Shown in pieces: positions 5,385 through 8,610 of a DNA stretch of 8,610 bases. Origin of the DNA: Actinomycetota bacterium (GTDB lineage: Bacteria > Actinomycetota > Actinomycetes > Nanopelagicales > Nanopelagicaceae); assembly GCA_010028225.1 (NCBI GenBank), contig RGOY01000048.1:1-8610 (forward strand), given 5' to 3'. The notes under the pieces were generated by a model. The model was not told where the DNA came from, searched no databases, and worked only from the letters and a program-made list of their open reading frames with translations. The position numbers and the translations under genes were made by a program. Positions within the stretch are counted from its first letter, which is position 1. Each line of letters starts with the position of its first letter.

Positions 5385-7052
5385 GTGGCTGAGTTCATCT
5401 ACACAATGAAAAAGGCGCGTAAAGCGCATGGTGACAAAGTAATCCTTGACGATGTCACCTTGATGTTCTATCCCGGGGCCAAAATCGGCGTCGTCGGTCC
5501 GAATGGTGCAGGTAAGTCGACCGTGCTTCAGATTATGGCGGGGATTCAGCAGCCATCTAATGGCGAAGCATTTCTCTCACCTGGTTACACCGTGGGCATC
5601 TTGTTGCAAGAACCTCCTCTCGATGAGAAGAAGACGGTTCTTGAGAATGTTCAAGAGGGCGTGGCTGAGACTATGGCTCTCGTTGCTCGCTTCAATCAGA
5701 TTTCCGAGGAGATGGCCAATCCTGATGCCGATTACGACAAACTTCTTGCAGAGATGGGCGAACTTCAAGAGAAGTTGGATCATTTGAATGCTTGGGATCT
5801 TGATTCGCAGTTAGAGCAAGCGATGGATGCACTGCGCTGTCCGCCGGGAGATGCTGATGTGAAAGTGCTTTCTGGTGGAGAGAAGCGACGAGTTGCGCTC
5901 TGTAAATTGCTTTTACAAAAACCTGATCTCTTGCTTCTTGATGAGCCGACGAACCACCTCGATGCTGAGTCTGTTCTCTGGCTTGAACAACACCTCAGCA
6001 AATACGAAGGCACAGTCGTTGCAATCACGCACGATCGCTACTTCCTTGACAATGTCGCGCAGTGGATTCTCGAGCTAGACCGTGGTCGCGCCTACCCCTA
6101 CGAAGGTAACTACTCGACTTATCTAGAGACGAAGGCAGCGCGGTTGAAAGTTGAGGGCCAAAAGGATGCCAAGCGCGCAAAACGTTTGAAAGAGGAATTG
6201 GAGTGGGTCCGACAGAACGCGAAGGGGCGTCAAGCAAAATCCAAAGCACGCCTTGCTCGCTATGAAGAGATGGCGGCAGAGGCCGAGAAGATGCGAAAGC
6301 TTGATTTCGAAGAGATTCAGATTCCACCGGGCCCGCGTCTAGGAAATATCGTCGTCGAAGTAGAAAAGCTCAGTAAAGGATTTGGTGATCGCCTTCTCTT
6401 TGACAATCTCTCATTCACACTTCCGCGCAATGGCATTGTCGGTGTGATCGGCCCCAATGGCGCTGGTAAGACGACACTTTTCAAGATGATTCTCGGACTC
6501 GAACAACCAGATTCAGGTTCGATCAAAGTTGGCGAAACGGTGAAGACTTCTTACGTTGATCAGTCGCGCGCAGGCATCGATGCTAAGAAATCTCTCTGGG
6601 AAGTTGTCTCAGATGGCCTTGATTTCATGAAAGTCGGCTCAGTTGAAATGCCATCGCGCGCCTATGTATCAGCTTTCGGATTTAAAGGCCCAGATCAACA
6701 AAAGCCTGCGGGAGTTCTTTCGGGTGGAGAACGCAATCGCCTCAATCTTGCACTCACCTTGAAGATGGGTGGAAATCTTCTCTTGCTTGATGAGCCCACA
6801 AACGACCTTGATGTTGAAACGCTCGGGTCTCTAGAGAATGCACTCCTTGAATTTCCAGGTTGCGCCGTCGTTATCTCTCACGATCGCTGGTTCTTGGATC
6901 GAGTTGCTACCCACATCCTTGCTTATGAAGGTGATTCGCAGTGGTTCTGGTTCGAAGGAAACTTTGAGTCATATGAGGCAAATAAGGTCGAACGACTTGG
7001 TGTTGAGGCATCACGCCCACATCGAGTGACCTATAGAAAGTTGACCAGATGA
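5385..7052 (+). CDS. ettA: Energy-dependent translational throttle protein EttA (ABC-F ATPase)
   Basis: This 555-aa soluble ABC-F protein has no membrane domain. In E. coli, EttA binds the ribosomal E site and gates the first steps of elongation according to ATP/ADP. Two ABC domains are complete. Domain 1 has Walker A GPNGAGKST at 38-46, signature LSGGE at 162-166 and Walker B with D186/E187. Domain 2 has Walker A GPNGAGKTT at 356-364, signature LSGGE at 445-449 and D469/E470. The arm subdomain lies near 95-140. The basic linker near 240-320 includes ELEWVRQNAKGRQAKSKAR, a hallmark of EttA among ABC-F proteins. Length and both catalytic glutamates match the E. coli protein closely. The start is GTG at 5385, giving the standard N-terminus AEFIYTMKK; no Shine-Dalgarno is evident and an inverted repeat abuts the start. 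The TGA overlaps the next gene by 4 nt. Confidence 0.97.
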   Translation: MAEFIYTMKKARKAHGDKVILDDVTLMFYPGAKIGVVGPNGAGKSTVLQIMAGIQQPSNGEAFLSPGYTVGILLQEPPLDEKKTVLENVQEGVAETMALVARFNQISEEMANPDADYDKLLAEMGELQEKLDHLNAWDLDSQLEQAMDALRCPPGDADVKVLSGGEKRRVALCKLLLQKPDLLLLDEPTNHLDAESVLWLEQHLSKYEGTVVAITHDRYFLDNVAQWILELDRGRAYPYEGNYSTYLETKAARLKVEGQKDAKRAKRLKEELEWVRQNAKGRQAKSKARLARYEEMAAEAEKMRKLDFEEIQIPPGPRLGNIVVEVEKLSKGFGDRLLFDNLSFTLPRNGIVGVIGPNGAGKTTLFKMILGLEQPDSGSIKVGETVKTSYVDQSRAGIDAKKSLWEVVSDGLDFMKVGSVEMPSRAYVSAFGFKGPDQQKPAGVLSGGERNRLNLALTLKMGGNLLLLDEPTNDLDVETLGSLENALLEFPGCAVVISHDRWFLDRVATHILAYEGDSQWFWFEGNFESYEANKVERLGVEASRPHRVTYRKLTR

Positions 7053-7462
7053 AGCGCCACATCTACACAATGCTCTCTCGTTGGGGAGATATCGACGGCT
7101 TCGGTCATGTCAATAACGCCGCCTACCTCACTTACATTCAAGAGGCCCGAGTGGATTTCACTTGGTATGCCAGAAAGCGCAGGGGAGAAAAGCCATACTT
7201 CTTGGATATGGTCGTCGCTCGCTCTGAAGTTGATTACATCGTCCCGATTTATGACGGGCATTCATCGCTCGAGATTGCGGTCTGGGTGGGTCGAATCGGA
7301 AATGCTTCGTATACCTTGAAATATGAAGTCATGGGGCAAGGTGTCACATACGCCAAAGCTTCTACAGTTCAAGTAACCGTAGATATGGAAACGAAGCGAT
7401 CTCGCCCGATCACTGATGCTGAAAGAGCATTTTTACTTGAGTTTCAAGAGGACGGTCACTAG
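7049..7462 (+). CDS. Acyl-CoA thioesterase, hotdog fold (4HBT/YbgC-like)
   Basis: This 137-aa cytoplasmic protein belongs to the 4-hydroxybenzoyl-CoA thioesterase-like hotdog family, which hydrolyses acyl-CoA thioesters to free acid and CoA. The N-terminal motif RWGDIDGFGHVNNAAY (11-26) is diagnostic. D16 aligns with the catalytic Asp of Pseudomonas 4HBT, and H20-V21-N22-N23 with the conserved HVNN turn at the start of the central helix. Length is normal for a single hotdog domain, which would work as a dimer or tetramer. The acyl substrate cannot be told from the sequence. It starts inside the ettA stop (ATGA at 7049-7052) and its TAG is followed directly by the GTG of the GH13 gene, so the three are probably co-transcribed. 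From memory, a thioesterase close to ettA is common in actinobacteria. Whether it has any link to EttA function is unknown. Confidence 0.9.
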   Translation: MKRHIYTMLSRWGDIDGFGHVNNAAYLTYIQEARVDFTWYARKRRGEKPYFLDMVVARSEVDYIVPIYDGHSSLEIAVWVGRIGNASYTLKYEVMGQGVTYAKASTVQVTVDMETKRSRPITDAERAFLLEFQEDGH

Positions 7463-8610
7463 GTGAACCTCGTCTCAAATCTCCCTGAACGAGATAAGCG
7501 TGCGTGGTGGCGCGATGCAGTCACTTATCAGATTTACATTCGCTCCTTCTCGGATTCAAATGGTGATGGCAAAGGCGATGTAGAGGGAATCAGGGCAAGG
7601 CTTCCTTATTTGAAAGCACTAGGTGTTGATGCTATTTGGATAACACCGTGGTATCCATCGCCACAGAACGATCATGGTTATGACGTCGCTGATTACATGG
7701 ATATCGAACCTGATTACGGAACGCTCGACGATGCAAGGCGATTGATTGATGAAGCGCACGCGATGGGGATTCGCGTCATCGTTGATATTGTTCCAAATCA
7801 CTCAAGTGATCAGCATCGTTGGTTTCAAGAGGCGCTTCGTTCAGCTCCAGGATCAAAGGAGCGAGACCGCTACATCTTCCGAGATGGAAAAGGTGCGAAT
7901 GGAGAGATCCCACCAAACAATTGGAACGCAGTTTTTGGCGGCTCTGCCTGGCATCGCATCACTGAAGCAGATGGTCGAGCGGGTCAGTGGTACTTGCATC
8001 TCTTTGCCGTCGAGCAGCCCGACTTCAATTGGGAAAACGAAGAGGTTCGTCAGTACTTCGAGAAGGTGCTTCGCTTCTGGCTTGATCTTGGTGTAGATGG
8101 ATTTCGAATCGATGTTGCGCACGGAATGATCAAGGCTGAAGGTTTGCCGGATCAGCCGGCACCAGGATCACCAGAGATGCTTGCTGCGGTATCGATGCCA
8201 TTTTGGGATCAAGATGGCGTCCATGAGATTTATCGCTCGTGGCGAAAAATTCTCGATTCCTATCCAGGTGATCGTATGGCAGTGGCCGAGGCATGGGTTA
8301 GCCCCGCTTCGCGCATCGCTCGTTATCTACGCCCTGATGAGTTAGCGAATTCATTCAACTTTGATTTCCTCACCTCCACATGGGATGCGAAGATTCTTCG
8401 CGAGCGTATTGATGGCTCGATTGCTGCTATCAGTGAGGTCGGCGCTCCTGCTTCCTGGGTTTTCAATAATCACGATGTCGTTCGCTCAGTCGATCGTTTT
8501 GCCTTAGGACTCACTCCAGGTAATGGTGACACCACACTTGATCGACATGGCGATGCATCAAAGTTAGATATTCGACTCGGTGTAGCTAGGGCGAGAGCAG
8601 GAGCGCTGCT
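7463..8610 (+). CDS. Alpha-glucosidase, GH13 family (AglA-like), 3' end outside window
   Basis: The reading frame opens at GTG 7463, directly after the thioesterase TAG, and stays open to the window end, giving 382 residues without a stop. It is a retaining alpha-glucosidase of GH13, acting on alpha-glucosidic bonds of maltose-type or isomaltose-type oligosaccharides, probably in the cytoplasm because there is no signal peptide. The N-terminal WWRDAVTYQIYIRSFSDS stretch and NGDGKGD are typical of the (beta/alpha)8 barrel start. The four conserved regions are present: DIVPNH (D108 to H113), GFRIDVAH with nucleophile D217, VAEAW with acid/base E276, and FNNHDVVR with H337 and D338. GFRIDVAHG argues for an AglA or oligo-1,6-glucosidase type rather than trehalose synthase. 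Family members are usually about 530-560 aa, so about 30% at the C-terminus is missing. GTG 7463 has no good Shine-Dalgarno except the purines of the preceding gene's end. Confidence 0.93.
   Translation, partial: MNLVSNLPERDKRAWWRDAVTYQIYIRSFSDSNGDGKGDVEGIRARLPYLKALGVDAIWITPWYPSPQNDHGYDVADYMDIEPDYGTLDDARRLIDEAHAMGIRVIVDIVPNHSSDQHRWFQEALRSAPGSKERDRYIFRDGKGANGEIPPNNWNAVFGGSAWHRITEADGRAGQWYLHLFAVEQPDFNWENEEVRQYFEKVLRFWLDLGVDGFRIDVAHGMIKAEGLPDQPAPGSPEMLAAVSMPFWDQDGVHEIYRSWRKILDSYPGDRMAVAEAWVSPASRIARYLRPDELANSFNFDFLTSTWDAKILRERIDGSIAAISEVGAPASWVFNNHDVVRSVDRFALGLTPGNGDTTLDRHGDASKLDIRLGVARARAGAL

Noticed and set aside
7746..8122. Open frames on both strands within the GH13 region
   Set aside because: The frame opened at 7463 encodes all four GH13 conserved regions without interruption, so these are shadows.
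1..8610. Search for CRISPR arrays, insertion sequences, attachment sites at the tRNA genes, phage or defence genes
   Set aside because: No spaced repeats other than the 11-nt PHO-box-like arrays, no transposase or integrase, and no duplicated tRNA 3' ends were seen; all genes are core functions.

Overview
The window is an ordinary, gene-dense piece of bacterial chromosome. It most likely comes from an actinobacterium of moderate G+C content (near 50% by eye). The signs are an oligoribonuclease gene followed by tRNA-His, an AglA-type GH13 glucosidase, EttA-type ABC-F with its conserved linker, frequent GTG starts, and 11-nt direct repeats of the GTTCACC type known from actinobacterial phosphate control. 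A streamlined freshwater actinobacterium would fit the base composition and tight packing, but that assignment is inference.

Layout. Positions 31-763 (minus strand) hold orn followed by tRNA-His(GTG). A divergent 101-bp gap (764-864) separates orn from a phosphate-uptake locus on the plus strand: pstC, pstA and pstB (865-3868), joined by ATGA-type 4-nt overlaps, then a 116-bp gap, then pstS (3985-5145), which ends at a strong intrinsic terminator (5174-5211). Both pstC and pstS are preceded by tandem 11-nt PHO-box-like repeats. tRNA-Arg(TCT) lies on the minus strand at 5242-5315. A second plus-strand cluster runs ettA (5385-7052), a hotdog-fold thioesterase (7049-7462) and a GH13 alpha-glucosidase cut by the window end (7463-8610). 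The members of this cluster overlap by 4 nt or abut directly.

How the genes work together. PstS captures phosphate outside the membrane, PstC and PstA form the channel, and PstB drives import with ATP. The order C-A-B-(PHO box)-S is a rearrangement of the usual S-C-A-B, and lets the binding protein be made from its own promoter. No phoU, phoR or phoP is visible here. The ettA cluster appears to be one transcript combining a ribosome-associated ATPase with two metabolic enzymes.

No previously undescribed system is apparent. The observations most worth checking are the two matching PHO-box arrays, the relocated pstS, the lack of a lipobox and the extra segment in PstS, the N-terminal extensions of PstA and PstB, and a perfect inverted repeat that abuts the ettA start codon. 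Apart from the gaps described, no stretch longer than 300 bases lacks a gene.
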